64,000 nucleotides of DNA, taken from Stenotrophomonas maltophilia (GTDB lineage: Bacteria; Pseudomonadota; Gammaproteobacteria; Xanthomonadales; Xanthomonadaceae). The DNA lies in assembly GCF_013464485.1 (NCBI RefSeq), contig NZ_RAUX01000005.1:34184-98183 (forward strand). The letters run 5' to 3'. Below the pieces are notes generated by a model. It saw only the letters and a list, made by a program, of their open reading frames with translations, had not been told where the DNA came from and did no database searches. This document shows, one piece after another, positions 24,825 through 32,951 of the stretch (the first letter of the stretch is position 1; the number at the start of each line of letters is the position of its first letter). The position numbers were made by a program, and so were the translations under genes.

Positions 24825-25090
24825 GCTGGGGCGGAAGCCCCGGCCCTGGGCCTTTCCTCCCCGAAGGGGGCTTTTCAGGCGCGGCCCCGGGCCGCGTTCT
24901 TTTGAGATCTAGGAGAGAGAAGGCAACGGCAAAAGTGGCTCAAAGCAAAAGCGCATTGGGGAAAGGGCAGGTGGGGCCTCGGCTTCCGCCGGGCCCGACG
25001 CGGGGCTGGGAATGTGAGGTGTTTCAAGGTTTTTGTATTTTCTGCGTCTGCTCATCATTTTTGTTTTTTAGTCAGAAAAATGTAGGGTTA
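24825..25090 (+). repeat. Intergenic cassette, copy B
   Basis: Same order as copy A: GGGGCGGAAGCCCCGGCCC, CTCCCCGAAGGGGGCTTTTC, CGCGGCCCCGGGCCGCGTTC, an A-rich stretch with CAAAAGTGGCTCAAAGCAAA, CTCGGCTTCCGCCGGGCCCG, GGCTGGGAATGTGAGGTGTT, TTTAGTCAG at 25067-25075, then ATGTAGGGTTA. A likely promoter follows: TTGCGA, 16 bases, TACCTT. Confidence 0.85.
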
Positions 25091-25168
25091 ATCTATTGCG
25101 AAAAGTTGGTTTTCTTTTACCTTGAGATCAGAGAAGGGCGCCGATGCTCTTTAACCAAAGGAAACCCC

Positions 25169-25249
25169 ATGTTGACGTTCTTTGCTTTTTGCCTCTTGGC
25201 TGGATTGGTCGCCGGACTGGCCATTGCTGACCGACTGGATGCGCTCTGA
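25169..25249 (+). CDS. 26-residue membrane peptide
   Basis: ATG at 25169 with AAAGG eight bases upstream; it reads MLTFFAFCLLAGLVAGLAIA then DRLDAL. One hydrophobic helix spans nearly the whole peptide. The stop overlaps the next ATG (TGATG). It resembles the tiny membrane components seen in phage and conjugation operons. Confidence 0.55.
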   Translation: MLTFFAFCLLAGLVAGLAIADRLDAL

Positions 25250-25500
25250 TGAATACCCGCAGCCAAACCCAAGCGCCCGCCCGGTCCTCCGTCGCCACCA
25301 CCTCAGCGCTCCTGCGATTCCTGTTCGACGCCATGTCGGGGATGGGGGCGGCCAAGCTGGGATGGGAGATGGTCACCGACCCCAAGGCCAAGCTGTCGGA
25401 CATCGCCCTCGGCGTGCCGCTTTGCCTGGCTCCTCCAACGATTGCGGCCACCTGGGCGCTTTGCTTGTTCGGCATCGCCCAACACCACCAACTTTTTTGA
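25249..25500 (+). CDS. Small membrane-associated hypothetical protein
   Basis: 83 residues. An N-terminal polar region (MNTRSQTQAPARSSVATTSA) is followed by two moderately hydrophobic segments (LLRFLFDAMSGMGAAKLGW; ALGVPLCLAPPTIAATWALC). It overlaps the preceding small peptide gene. No family recognised. Confidence 0.5.
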   Translation: MNTRSQTQAPARSSVATTSALLRFLFDAMSGMGAAKLGWEMVTDPKAKLSDIALGVPLCLAPPTIAATWALCLFGIAQHHQLF

Positions 25501-25536
25501 AACCCGAACCCCTGACAACCACGGAGGACCCCGCTC

Positions 25537-25722
25537 GTGCGCAAACTTTTCAACAAACTGCTCAACATCGCCCTTTTTGGCATGGTTCTGTTCGCCCTGG
25601 ACCAAGTCCCGGAACGCCTGGATCGCATGTCGCAAACCGCCCAGAACCTGGTTCAGCAGGTGGGCTACTCGGGCCCCATGCAGGGCATCCCCTCGGGCGT
25701 GCCAGACGGTTACGAGTTCTGA
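25537..25722 (+). CDS. Small protein with an N-terminal membrane anchor
   Basis: 61 residues from a GTG with CGGAGG upstream. An N-terminal hydrophobic helix (LFNKLLNIALFGMVLFAL) is followed by an amphipathic, polar tail (MSQTAQNLVQQVGYSG). It is the third member of a run of tiny membrane genes downstream of cassette B. Confidence 0.55.
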   Translation: MRKLFNKLLNIALFGMVLFALDQVPERLDRMSQTAQNLVQQVGYSGPMQGIPSGVPDGYEF

Positions 25723-25784
25723 TGACCCCCGCACCCTGGCCATCGTCGGAGCTCGTTCGCCTCGCATGGAGCGATAGGCTCGTC

Positions 25785-26096
25785 TCACGTCTCTGAAGGC
25801 GCAGCGACGTGCGCGGCAGCCAGGGCGGCCGCCAGATCACGGTTCAGTGCTCGCGCTTCTGCCCGCAGTTCGCTCCAGTTCGGTGTCCCGACCGGGCCTT
25901 GGCCACGGACCGACGCGAGCCAAGCATGGGATCGCAGCCTGGTCGCCTCCGCGGCTGGCGTCGAGGGCCTGAGGGCGTCCAACGCTGCCAACTGGATTTC
26001 CAGAAGGTTGATGTCCATCAGCGCCTGCAACTGCTCCGGTGCCATCGGGCTTGGCGCATCCCGCCGCAGCCACCAGCGTCGAAGTCGTTTCAGCAT
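25785..26096 (-). CDS. Small helical hypothetical protein
   Basis: 103 residues with a strongly basic start (MLKRLRRWWLRRD) and Ala/Leu-rich helices (LQALMDINLLEIQLAALDAL; ALNRDLAAALAAAHVAA). It lies 27 bases downstream of the XRE regulator gene on the same strand, so it is probably in one operon with it. Confidence 0.55.
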   Translation of the reverse strand: MLKRLRRWWLRRDAPSPMAPEQLQALMDINLLEIQLAALDALRPSTPAAEATRLRSHAWLASVRGQGPVGTPNWSELRAEARALNRDLAAALAAAHVAAPSET

Positions 26097-26123
26097 GTCT
26101 CCTCTTCCCTGAGATCGTTGACG

Positions 26124-26480
26124 TTACTCGGGAGGATCGATGTCCACGCCGCGGCTCTGGGCGTAATCCCTCACCTTCTTCAGCAGCTCTCGCTGCTGCT
26201 CTGGGTCAAGCCGCGACATCACCAACAACGTCTCCGCCATGAGATCGTTGGTGGCATGGAAATAGGCGACCGGCAAGCCCAGCGCTTGGGCCAGCTTTTC
26301 CATCGTGGCTGGATCCGGCACCCGATCTCCTCTCTCGTAACGAGAAATCCTGGGAGCGGCGGAGTTCTCCTCGTCCAACCCAAGCACGGCTCCCAACTCT
26401 GCTTGCGTCAGGCCCTTGGCCAGCCGGGCCTCGCGTAAGCGGCGGCCAAACGTGTGAGCTGGGGCGAGAGGGGCAGGCAT
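26124..26480 (-). CDS. XRE-family HTH regulator
   Basis: 118 residues. A Cro/CI-type HTH lies at about 10-68 (FGRRLREARLAKGLTQAELG; ISRYERGDRVPDPATMEKLA). An additional C-terminal helix region (SRLDPEQQRELLKKVRDYAQ) is typical of small element regulators. It is divergent from the exported protein at 26587 and is a candidate regulator of that operon or of the element. Confidence 0.85.
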   Translation of the reverse strand: MPAPLAPAHTFGRRLREARLAKGLTQAELGAVLGLDEENSAAPRISRYERGDRVPDPATMEKLAQALGLPVAYFHATNDLMAETLLVMSRLDPEQQRELLKKVRDYAQSRGVDIDPPE

Positions 26481-26586
26481 GGGCGATCACGAACCGGGAA
26501 CAATCCCTCAGTCTGCCGCTTCCCATGCTGCACCGCATTTGCCAAAATGGCAAACAAGGCCATGGTGGCCGGGATCAGGGGGATGC

Positions 26587-27405
26587 ATGAAGCAAGCGAT
26601 TGCAGCCGTGGCCGTGTGCCTAGCGTTGGCCAGCGGCACCGCCACCGCTCAGCACGGCATTCTGGGAAAGATTGGCAAGGGGTTGATGCAGGCGGGGAAA
26701 GATGCAGCCTCCGCGCCTGCGACCAAGCGTTACTTGGAACCCGCCGGCACTTATTGGGACGACGGCGACCCTCCGATGCTCGACGGCTACACCCGGATCC
26801 GGTGGGGCTTGGCGGCCACCGCGTCGGGTGGTCACAAGATGTGCGAAGAAGACCTCTTTGCCCAAGCCAAGGCCGGCGCGGCGCTGACACCGGCCATGCG
26901 GGCCCACTGCATCGGCTCATGGGGGCACCAGTTCAAACGCATAGGCCTGCAGGGCGACCCGGCGTCTGCGTTTGAGGCCAAGGCGCGGCAGATCGCCTCT
27001 ACCGATGCGTTCTACCTGCGGCCCTACATCGACGTGGAGATCGACCCCAAGACCAACATTCTCCACGCCTACGTGCTGGTCATGAACCACGACTGGTATC
27101 CCCGCTCGCCTGACTTTCTTCCGACGGCCGTTATCGGCCCTTCGCCGTTGGGCAAGGGCAGTGCGGTGGTCGGGGTCGAGCATGGCGGGCGCTACCACGC
27201 CGCGCTGCGATTGAAGCCGGAAGACGCGGCCGAGCTGCGACGGGTGGGGCGCGACGCCGCGGGAGACCGAATCTTTTTCAAGGTCGTGGAGGGCAGGTTG
27301 AAGCCCAACGGCCTGCCCGACATCGTTCTCCAAATCGACCGGCTGGAGATCGGCTACAAGACCCAGAACATCGGCATCACCCCCTCCAAAGACAAGGACG
27401 CATGA
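26587..27405 (+). CDS. Exported hypothetical protein
   Basis: 272 residues from ATG 26587. A signal peptide (MKQAIAAVAVCLALASGTATA) precedes a soluble periplasmic body with a Cys pair (MCEEDL; HCIGSW), YLRPYIDVEIDPKTNILHAY, and a terminal RLEIGYKTQNIGI. No family recognised. The next gene, a lipoprotein, starts two bases after its stop, so the two probably act together at the envelope. Confidence 0.7.
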   Translation: MKQAIAAVAVCLALASGTATAQHGILGKIGKGLMQAGKDAASAPATKRYLEPAGTYWDDGDPPMLDGYTRIRWGLAATASGGHKMCEEDLFAQAKAGAALTPAMRAHCIGSWGHQFKRIGLQGDPASAFEAKARQIASTDAFYLRPYIDVEIDPKTNILHAYVLVMNHDWYPRSPDFLPTAVIGPSPLGKGSAVVGVEHGGRYHAALRLKPEDAAELRRVGRDAAGDRIFFKVVEGRLKPNGLPDIVLQIDRLEIGYKTQNIGITPSKDKDA

Positions 27406-27406
27406 C

Positions 27407-27790
27407 ATGAAGCACGCACTGATCGTGGCCGCAGCAGCGGCACTCTTGACCCTGACGGCCTGCTCTGGCGACAAGGGCCCCACGAAGGAGGACGGGGTGA
27501 AGGTCGTGGAAGGCTTTTTCACCGAGCAGGGGAGGCAGGCAACCCTCCAGCGCTCTTGGCGGTTTGAAGTGACCGACGCGGGCGGCTTGGATCTCGACTG
27601 CGAGAAGAAGCCCAATGGGGATCAAGAATGCATGGTGGGCGGGTCGGTAAAAGCGCAGGGGTCCATCGGTGGCCAGCCCACTAAGCCCGAGCCGAGCACC
27701 CTCAAGCCGAAGCTGCGGGCCCTGTTCCGCCCGCAAGGAGAAGGTTGGCAAGTGGTCGAAGTGACCGACGAAGGGACGTCTGCGGGCTAA
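27407..27790 (+). CDS. Putative lipoprotein
   Basis: 127 residues with a lipobox: MKHALIVAAAAALLTLTAC, lipidated at Cys19. A small soluble domain follows (KVVEGFFTEQGRQATLQRSW; FRPQGEGWQVVEVTDEG) with two internal Cys (DLDCEKK; QECMVGG). It is downstream of, and nearly touching, the exported protein gene. Confidence 0.75.
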   Translation: MKHALIVAAAAALLTLTACSGDKGPTKEDGVKVVEGFFTEQGRQATLQRSWRFEVTDAGGLDLDCEKKPNGDQECMVGGSVKAQGSIGGQPTKPEPSTLKPKLRALFRPQGEGWQVVEVTDEGTSAG

Positions 27791-27864
27791 ACGGGCCGCA
27801 GTCCGCCGCTTGACTGCACGCCGGTCCCGATCAAGCGTGCAGCCATCCAACAGGGGAGGACCAT

Positions 27865-28359
27865 ATGAACCGCTATCCGCCGCAGCAAGTTGTGTATGCG
27901 CCGCCGGGCCCATCCGCGCTGATCCTCCCGAGCGTCATCTTGGGCCCGTTGGGCCTGGTTGGGCTGGCGGCCGGCCTGGAGGTGATGAAGCGCGACTTCT
28001 TCATTGGCCTGGTCTGTTGTGTGCCCGGTGCGCTCGTCTTCGCGTTCTTGGCGTTTTGCCTGGCGCTCCACATCCGGGCTCAGCAGCTCTGGGACTGGCA
28101 CGTCCGCACGGGGCGGATGCCGTATTTTCGGAAGCACGGCTTCCTGAAAGGGGCGCTGCTCGGGGGCGGATTGGGCGTGGTGACGGTGGTGGCGGCCGCC
28201 GTTCTGGGGTTCAAGTATGCGGAGCATCCCCAGTTTGGGGAGATCGCTACCGCAGCGTTTTACTTGGTTTGGCTCTGGGGCGTGCTGTTGATCGGCGTGC
28301 TGGCCGTAGTGTTCGGGTGGGTCAAGCGGGCGTGGGATAGAACGGCCCTCCCCAGATGA
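27865..28359 (+). CDS. Four-TM membrane protein
   Basis: 164 residues. Hydrophobic segments are ALILPSVILGPLGLVGLAAG, FFIGLVCCVPGALVFAFLAF, KGALLGGGLGVVTVVAAAVL and AFYLVWLWGVLLIGVLAVVF. It starts with a Pro/Tyr-rich tail (MNRYPPQQVVYAPPGP). The function is unknown. It follows the lipoprotein after 74 bp. Confidence 0.65.
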   Translation: MNRYPPQQVVYAPPGPSALILPSVILGPLGLVGLAAGLEVMKRDFFIGLVCCVPGALVFAFLAFCLALHIRAQQLWDWHVRTGRMPYFRKHGFLKGALLGGGLGVVTVVAAAVLGFKYAEHPQFGEIATAAFYLVWLWGVLLIGVLAVVFGWVKRAWDRTALPR

Positions 28360-28529
28360 TGCTCTCTGCAACTGGCCGCCTAGTCTGAATGATATATTCG
28401 CCTACCTAAGCAGCACCACGCCGGACTTACGACCGCGCCGTTCATTGGGTCAGGAAGACCAGCTGGTGCCGCCTAATGTCATTTGCAACGCGCTTAGGTA
28501 AGCGTGCGGAAACTCAATCAGGGGGAGTC

Positions 28530-29147
28530 ATGAAGGTTATCCGAATCGTAGTCTCAGCATTGGCTCTAGTGCCTATTGCATGTTTTGCCAAGGGGCCTAT
28601 AGGTATTGGAAAGCTTGAGGTTGGAGTGTCGCGCAGCGCCGTTGAGGGCCTTTCGCCCACTGACGGGGTTTACCTTGCCGCTCCTCTGGAGCCTTACGAA
28701 TACAAACATTCAAGTCCAGTGTCGGGCGAGGATAAGTTTAATACGAAGATCGTCAGTCCTTTGAGTGACCAGCCTCAAGAGGCGGTTCTTACGTTCGTCG
28801 CAGGGCAGTTGCAATCGATAAATATTGATCTGGGTGATTCCAATCGGATCGTGGATAGCGTCAAGTCGTTGATCACCAGGAAGTATGGTGAGCCCAAGGT
28901 GGACAACTCCATGAAAGAAGAGCAGTGCGTCTACAAGGGCGGGCAGAACTTCAAGGTTTCTTCGGGAGCGATTCGCTACGAGTGGAAGCAGGATCGCCCA
29001 AATGCAGAAGCGGTCACAGCTTCGCTGTCGGATGTGGTGATGGACATGTGTCCTTCCAACCTGCGCTATGCGATTGGTGCGATCAAGGTTAAGAGTTTGA
29101 CGATTGGTATTGCCAAGCCCGAGAAACCAGTGGTGAATCCCTTCTAA
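28530..29147 (+). CDS. Exported hypothetical protein of lower GC content
   Basis: 205 residues from ATG 28530 with GGGGGAG upstream. A signal peptide (MKVIRIVVSALALVPIACFA) is followed by GPIGIGKLEVGVSRSAVEGL, a start seen in small periplasmic proteins, and a single disulfide-capable pair (EEQCVYK; VMDMCPSN). The coding sequence uses more A/T than its neighbours, consistent with recent transfer. Confidence 0.65.
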   Translation: MKVIRIVVSALALVPIACFAKGPIGIGKLEVGVSRSAVEGLSPTDGVYLAAPLEPYEYKHSSPVSGEDKFNTKIVSPLSDQPQEAVLTFVAGQLQSINIDLGDSNRIVDSVKSLITRKYGEPKVDNSMKEEQCVYKGGQNFKVSSGAIRYEWKQDRPNAEAVTASLSDVVMDMCPSNLRYAIGAIKVKSLTIGIAKPEKPVVNPF

Positions 29148-29182
29148 GGGCGCGTCACCTGTTCTCGGGCTCTAGCTCGATG

Positions 29183-31123
29183 TCAGGTTGGCCCCCGGCA
29201 CGTCAACGTAATCTCTTGATAGTCCACCCGCACCGGGTTGTAGAACTGGCGATACCAGTTGAACGCCAAGGTCTGGCCCACGTTGTGCTCGTTGCACGCC
29301 GGCAGGCCTTGCTGGGTGCCAAACCCACCGTTGGGCGTGCATCCGGGCTGGCCCGTGCAGGTCGTGTAGGGCGTCGAAGCCACCACGGACGACTCGGGCC
29401 ACTCCCAGCGATAGGGATTGTTGCTCTTGCCCACCAGGTCGGACGCGCACGCTTGCCGGCACACGGCCAAAGAGGTGCCTCCGCTGGTCCAGTTGTAGTC
29501 GCAGTAATGCATGCCCATGTTAGAGACACACTCAAAATCGTAGGAGTAGGCATAACGGATGTTCCCGGCGTCCGAAAGCGCGTTGCATTGCTCTTCGTAG
29601 AACGCCGACTCGCTCACGTTGGCGGGCCAGTTGCCGGGCATCGGTGCGGGCGTCTCCACCCGGTGGATGGGCACGTTGGCGATGGCCCAGTCCAGCTTTG
29701 CTTTCTCCGCTGGCGTCAGGCGCACCACCGCATCGGGATACCAGTAAGAAATGCCACTCGAACCCGAGGGGGGCGGAACGTCCTGCCCATCGGCGGAGTG
29801 CCACGCCACGACCTGCAAGCTCCCGTCGCTGCAGCGAGCAGCCGTGGGCTTGCAGGTGTTGACCTCGTTGCGACGCGCCCCTGTATCCACCCAGTTGGAC
29901 CAGCCGCCATAAGTGGGGCCGGGCAGAGCGGTGGTGCCTAACGGGCAATGGGTAAACACGTCCCTCGACCGCACCTGCTGCCGTTCCCAGGTGTGCGTGC
30001 CGGTTTGACCCGACGGGCAGGCTTGCGACGTGGGGAGCCATTGATCGCGTTCCTCACGGGTGGTCCCCGGGCAGGCCTGGCAATCCCTCGCCGTCACGGC
30101 CGCCACCGTCTGGGCTTGAACCCACGCCTCGGGATGCTCCCACGCGGCGTCTGAGTTTGGATCCACGTCGCCGGGAGCGCAGACCTGGCGCGTGCGCACC
30201 GTCTCTGTGCCCCACGTGCCCGCCGGACAGCTCGCCCGGGCCGCCGAGCTTTCCGATTGCCGGCACGGCACCAAGGCCGGCGGAGCCGGGGTGGGGACCG
30301 GCGTTGGGAGCGGCTGAGGCACCGGAACGCTGGGCGCAACAGGAAGCGGCGGAACCGCCGGGGAAGGAGCAACCCCAGGGCTTGGCGACACGCTCCCAGG
30401 AACGCCCGGCACTGCATCGGGCACGCTGGGAGCGGTGGATACGGGCCCAGCCGGGGTTGGCGTTGAAGGGGCCGGGAACGCGGGCGTGGAGGGAGTGGGA
30501 AGCGTGGGCACCACGGCCACCGACGACCCGGCGACCAGGCCTGAGTAATAGACGACGTCGACCACGGCCCCATCGGCCCCGCACGCCAATCCCAGCCCGG
30601 GGATGTCCAAGGTTCCGCCTTTGCCCAACAAAACACTGGTGTTGCCCACGATCACGTCCCGCACGTTCGCGTCGCCCGCAAGGGCGGAGACGAACGGCAC
30701 GCAGGCCCGCGCAGGAAGCCCGGACAGCCCCACGGAGAAGGCATCCCCCGCCAAGCGCACCGTGGCCGGGGACACAGTCACTGCACCACCCCACGCGTTG
30801 CTCATGGTCGCTGCGCTGGCTTGGCGGAAGTCGGTGGGAGCGAGCCCATCCTCAAGGACGTTCAACGTGCTGACGCCGCGGAACGTGCCGATGACGCCAT
30901 GAGACCGATCAACGCGGCTGGCCAGGTCCCGAACGTTCTCGACGTCCGAGGCCACGTTGACCCGGGTGGTGACGCGGGGGTAGACCCAAAACGCGGCGGC
31001 CCCCATGGCCGTGGCAACCCCCAATGCGAGCAGCAACTCGACCAGGCCAAAGCCTAGAGCGTAAGAACGGCGGGAAGGGCGGGCATGCGGTGTCATGCAC
31101 TTCAGCATGCGACACAACCGCAT
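29183..31123 (-). CDS. Large type IV pilin-like adhesin with Pro-rich stalk and Cys-rich repeats
   Basis: 646 residues. A prepilin-type start (ALGFGLVELLLALGVATAMG) with cleavage expected before Phe and Glu at +5. A PilS/PilV-like domain continues to about residue 205. A Pro/Val/Thr stalk spans about 208-290 (PTLPTPSTPAFPAPSTPTPA). Cys-rich repeats (CPAGTWGTETVRTRQVC; CPSGQTGTHTWERQQVRSRD) and a unique C-terminal Cys-rich domain follow. This is the layout of a minor-pilin tip adhesin such as IncI PilV. No recombinase or inverted segment repeats indicate a shufflon. It probably recognises recipient cells in mating. A TTGACTAAA motif lies upstream. Confidence 0.75.
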   Translation of the reverse strand: MRLCRMLKCMTPHARPSRRSYALGFGLVELLLALGVATAMGAAAFWVYPRVTTRVNVASDVENVRDLASRVDRSHGVIGTFRGVSTLNVLEDGLAPTDFRQASAATMSNAWGGAVTVSPATVRLAGDAFSVGLSGLPARACVPFVSALAGDANVRDVIVGNTSVLLGKGGTLDIPGLGLACGADGAVVDVVYYSGLVAGSSVAVVPTLPTPSTPAFPAPSTPTPAGPVSTAPSVPDAVPGVPGSVSPSPGVAPSPAVPPLPVAPSVPVPQPLPTPVPTPAPPALVPCRQSESSAARASCPAGTWGTETVRTRQVCAPGDVDPNSDAAWEHPEAWVQAQTVAAVTARDCQACPGTTREERDQWLPTSQACPSGQTGTHTWERQQVRSRDVFTHCPLGTTALPGPTYGGWSNWVDTGARRNEVNTCKPTAARCSDGSLQVVAWHSADGQDVPPPSGSSGISYWYPDAVVRLTPAEKAKLDWAIANVPIHRVETPAPMPGNWPANVSESAFYEEQCNALSDAGNIRYAYSYDFECVSNMGMHYCDYNWTSGGTSLAVCRQACASDLVGKSNNPYRWEWPESSVVASTPYTTCTGQPGCTPNGGFGTQQGLPACNEHNVGQTLAFNWYRQFYNPVRVDYQEITLTCRGPT

Positions 31124-31268
31124 TTTGACAAGCCCTGGCGACAGTTTTCATTTTTAGTCAAAAATCTTTCAAATCAATGGGTTGACAAAGGTTGGTGATG
31201 TGGTTGGATCGTGGTGTAGGAGCGGTTTAGTGGGTAAGCCGACCTATCCACAAAAAGAGAGTGACGAC
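31124..31268. promoter_or_regulatory. Divergent promoter with a TTTAGTCAAA site (region E)
   Basis: TTTAGTCAAAA at 31153-31163 lies between the leftward pilin-like gene and the rightward small-gene operon. TTGACA with a 17-base spacer to TGGATC is a possible rightward promoter. CCTATCCACAAAAAG at 31243-31257 resembles the CCTACCCATAAAAG motif before parA. One site could control both directions. Confidence 0.55.
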
Positions 31269-31457
31269 ATGAAGATTCATCCCGTCGAGCCTGCCAGCAC
31301 TGACCTGGCGCATTTCCAACTCCACACCGCCGCGCGGTTCCTGGACCGCACCAATGGCCTCAATCAGCTGGCCGACAAGCACCGCAGGATCCAGCGCTTG
31401 GCCACCCGCGCCCGCCATGAGCGGCGTTGGAAGAAGGAAGAGGAGCGCTTCGTATGA
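31269..31457 (+). CDS. Small basic hypothetical protein
   Basis: 62 residues (MKIHPVEPASTDLAHFQLHT; HRRIQRLATRARHERRWKKE). Basic and probably helical, so DNA or RNA contact is possible. It is first in an operon of three overlapping genes. Confidence 0.55.
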   Translation: MKIHPVEPASTDLAHFQLHTAARFLDRTNGLNQLADKHRRIQRLATRARHERRWKKEEERFV

Positions 31458-31699
31458 GCATTTTGAACATGGCCCTGCTGTTTGTCGGTGTCCTGAGCAC
31501 CGCGGTGTTCTACCGGGACCTGGTCGCCAACCCCATCTCCGCCGGGCGCGCCCTGATGCGCTTCTATCAACTGCCGGCGGAGCATCGCCAAGGAAGCGTG
31601 CTGCAAGAGGTTTCGAAGGCGTGGTGGAGCATCGTGCTGGTGCCGTTCTACGTGCTGGTGGCCCTGGTGCTCATCGGGGTTCTGGGAGGTGGGCAATGA
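31454..31699 (+). CDS. Two-TM small membrane protein
   Basis: 81 residues; the ATG overlaps the previous stop (ATGA). The helices are MSILNMALLFVGVLSTAVFY and SIVLVPFYVLVALVLIGVLG, with a soluble loop between. The stop overlaps the next start, so it is translationally coupled on both sides. Function unknown. Confidence 0.6.
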   Translation: MSILNMALLFVGVLSTAVFYRDLVANPISAGRALMRFYQLPAEHRQGSVLQEVSKAWWSIVLVPFYVLVALVLIGVLGGGQ

Positions 31700-32166
31700 G
31701 TGCCGGGACCGAAAGCCTCATCAGGGCCATCCAAACCAACGACCCGCTGGCCTTCTATGGGTGGCTCCACACACTCAAGGGAACGTCCGACCTCGACGCT
31801 GGCGTGGCCGGCGATCCTGGCATCACTGCGTTGGCCGTCGCCTCCCTCATGTATTCCAAGGCCATCCAGTCGGACCCGGTCCTGGCGACGCGTTATGCGG
31901 CAATGATTGAGGCGCTTATGGACGCCGGGGCCAATCCGCTGGTTCAGATCGGGGAGCGGTTCGTGGTGCGACGGGGGCACACCGGGAAGCTGGAGCGGCG
32001 CCGGGTGGACGAAGGCCGAACGCTGGCGGAGGTCTGCGGGGGCGTTCTTTGCCCGGCCATGCAGGCATGGTTCGCACGCCATACCGCAGATTTGATGAAC
32101 ACCCACCTTCACCGCTACCACCCAGCGTTCATCAAGACTCAGCAACCGGTCGCTGAAGAGGTTTGA
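31696..32166 (+). CDS. Hypothetical protein, repeat-like helical fold
   Basis: 156 residues from ATG 31696. Segments such as LIRAIQTNDPLAFYGWLHTL and TRYAAMIEALMDAGANPLVQ resemble single ankyrin-like helical hairpins, as in the element's ankyrin gene at 46746. Third gene of the operon beginning at 31269. Confidence 0.55.
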   Translation: MSAGTESLIRAIQTNDPLAFYGWLHTLKGTSDLDAGVAGDPGITALAVASLMYSKAIQSDPVLATRYAAMIEALMDAGANPLVQIGERFVVRRGHTGKLERRRVDEGRTLAEVCGGVLCPAMQAWFARHTADLMNTHLHRYHPAFIKTQQPVAEEV

Positions 32167-32173
32167 AGCGCGT

Positions 32174-32352
32174 GCCGGCGGCTACTCGCCGCCGAAAGGC
32201 GGGGTGGAGACAACGGCAGGGTGGGCCACGGCTTCCGCCGGGCCCCAGGGTCGCTGAACGTAAGACGTCTGCACCGCTGAAACCCCCTCGCTGCATGGCT
32301 CTTGCGGGAATAGGTTTGCATCGTAGTGTGTTGCACGACCTACCCATAAAAG
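32174..32352 (+). repeat. Partial cassette F and promoter region of parA
   Basis: The hairpin CGGCGGCTACTCGCCGCCG at 32177-32195 is shared with cassette D, followed by CACGGCTTCCGCCGGGCCCC, the cassette core. The TTTAGTCAAA part is absent. CCTACCCATAAAAG at 32339-32352 overlaps the parA ribosome site region and recurs at 46289 and 53434. Confidence 0.6.
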
Positions 32353-32363
32353 GAGCCCATCTC

Positions 32364-32951
32364 ATGCGTCTCGTTGTCTGTTGCTTCAAAGGGGGTGTGG
32401 GGCGCACCACGCTCTCGCTCAACCTCGCCGCCGCGTTTGCCGGCCAATCCCGCGTGCTCGTCAACGACCGCGACCCGCAATGCGGTTCCGTGGCGTGGTC
32501 AGCGATGAGCGACGGGGAAACGCCGTTCACCGTGAGCCGTGCCTCATCCCCAGGCTTCGACCTGGAGATTCAAGACCTGCCGCCCAGCGCCCCAGTGAAA
32601 GACCAGCTGCCGGACGCGGACCTCTACATCGTCCCAACGCTGCTCGACGGGGGCAGTTACGTCGTCTACCTGCGGACCATCGACACGCTGCGACGTCAGG
32701 GCAAGCCCTTCCTGCCGGTCGCCAATCGGGTCAACCTCAAGCGGGCGGAGCACCGCCGCCGGCTGGAAGATCCCAGCCTGGCAGGCGCCATCGTCATTCC
32801 CGAACGCGCAGCACTGGCCAGCTATTACGAACTGGGGGAAACCGTGTTCTCCATGCGAGGAGCTGGGGTGGACAAGGCCCGAGAAGACATTTTGCGGGTA
32901 GGTCAGGCTATCCAAAAAAGGTTGGCCAACCCGGGCCGGGGGCAGGCATGA
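32364..32951 (+). CDS. ParA-like partition ATPase with altered P-loop
   Basis: 195 residues from ATG 32364. A deviant Walker motif, FKGGVGRTTLSLNLA, has the ParA signature Lys9, but the canonical P-loop Lys is Arg14. A' (VLVNDRDPQCGSVAW) and a later VANRVNLKRAEHRRR region fit the short, HTH-less ParA group (type Ib). It overlaps the downstream gene by four bases. Role: segregation of the element or positioning of the transfer machinery. Confidence 0.85.
   Translation: MRLVVCCFKGGVGRTTLSLNLAAAFAGQSRVLVNDRDPQCGSVAWSAMSDGETPFTVSRASSPGFDLEIQDLPPSAPVKDQLPDADLYIVPTLLDGGSYVVYLRTIDTLRRQGKPFLPVANRVNLKRAEHRRRLEDPSLAGAIVIPERAALASYYELGETVFSMRGAGVDKAREDILRVGQAIQKRLANPGRGQA

Noticed and set aside
29183-31123. 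PilV shufflon
   Set aside because: No Rci-like recombinase and no inverted repeats flanking alternative C-terminal segments were seen.
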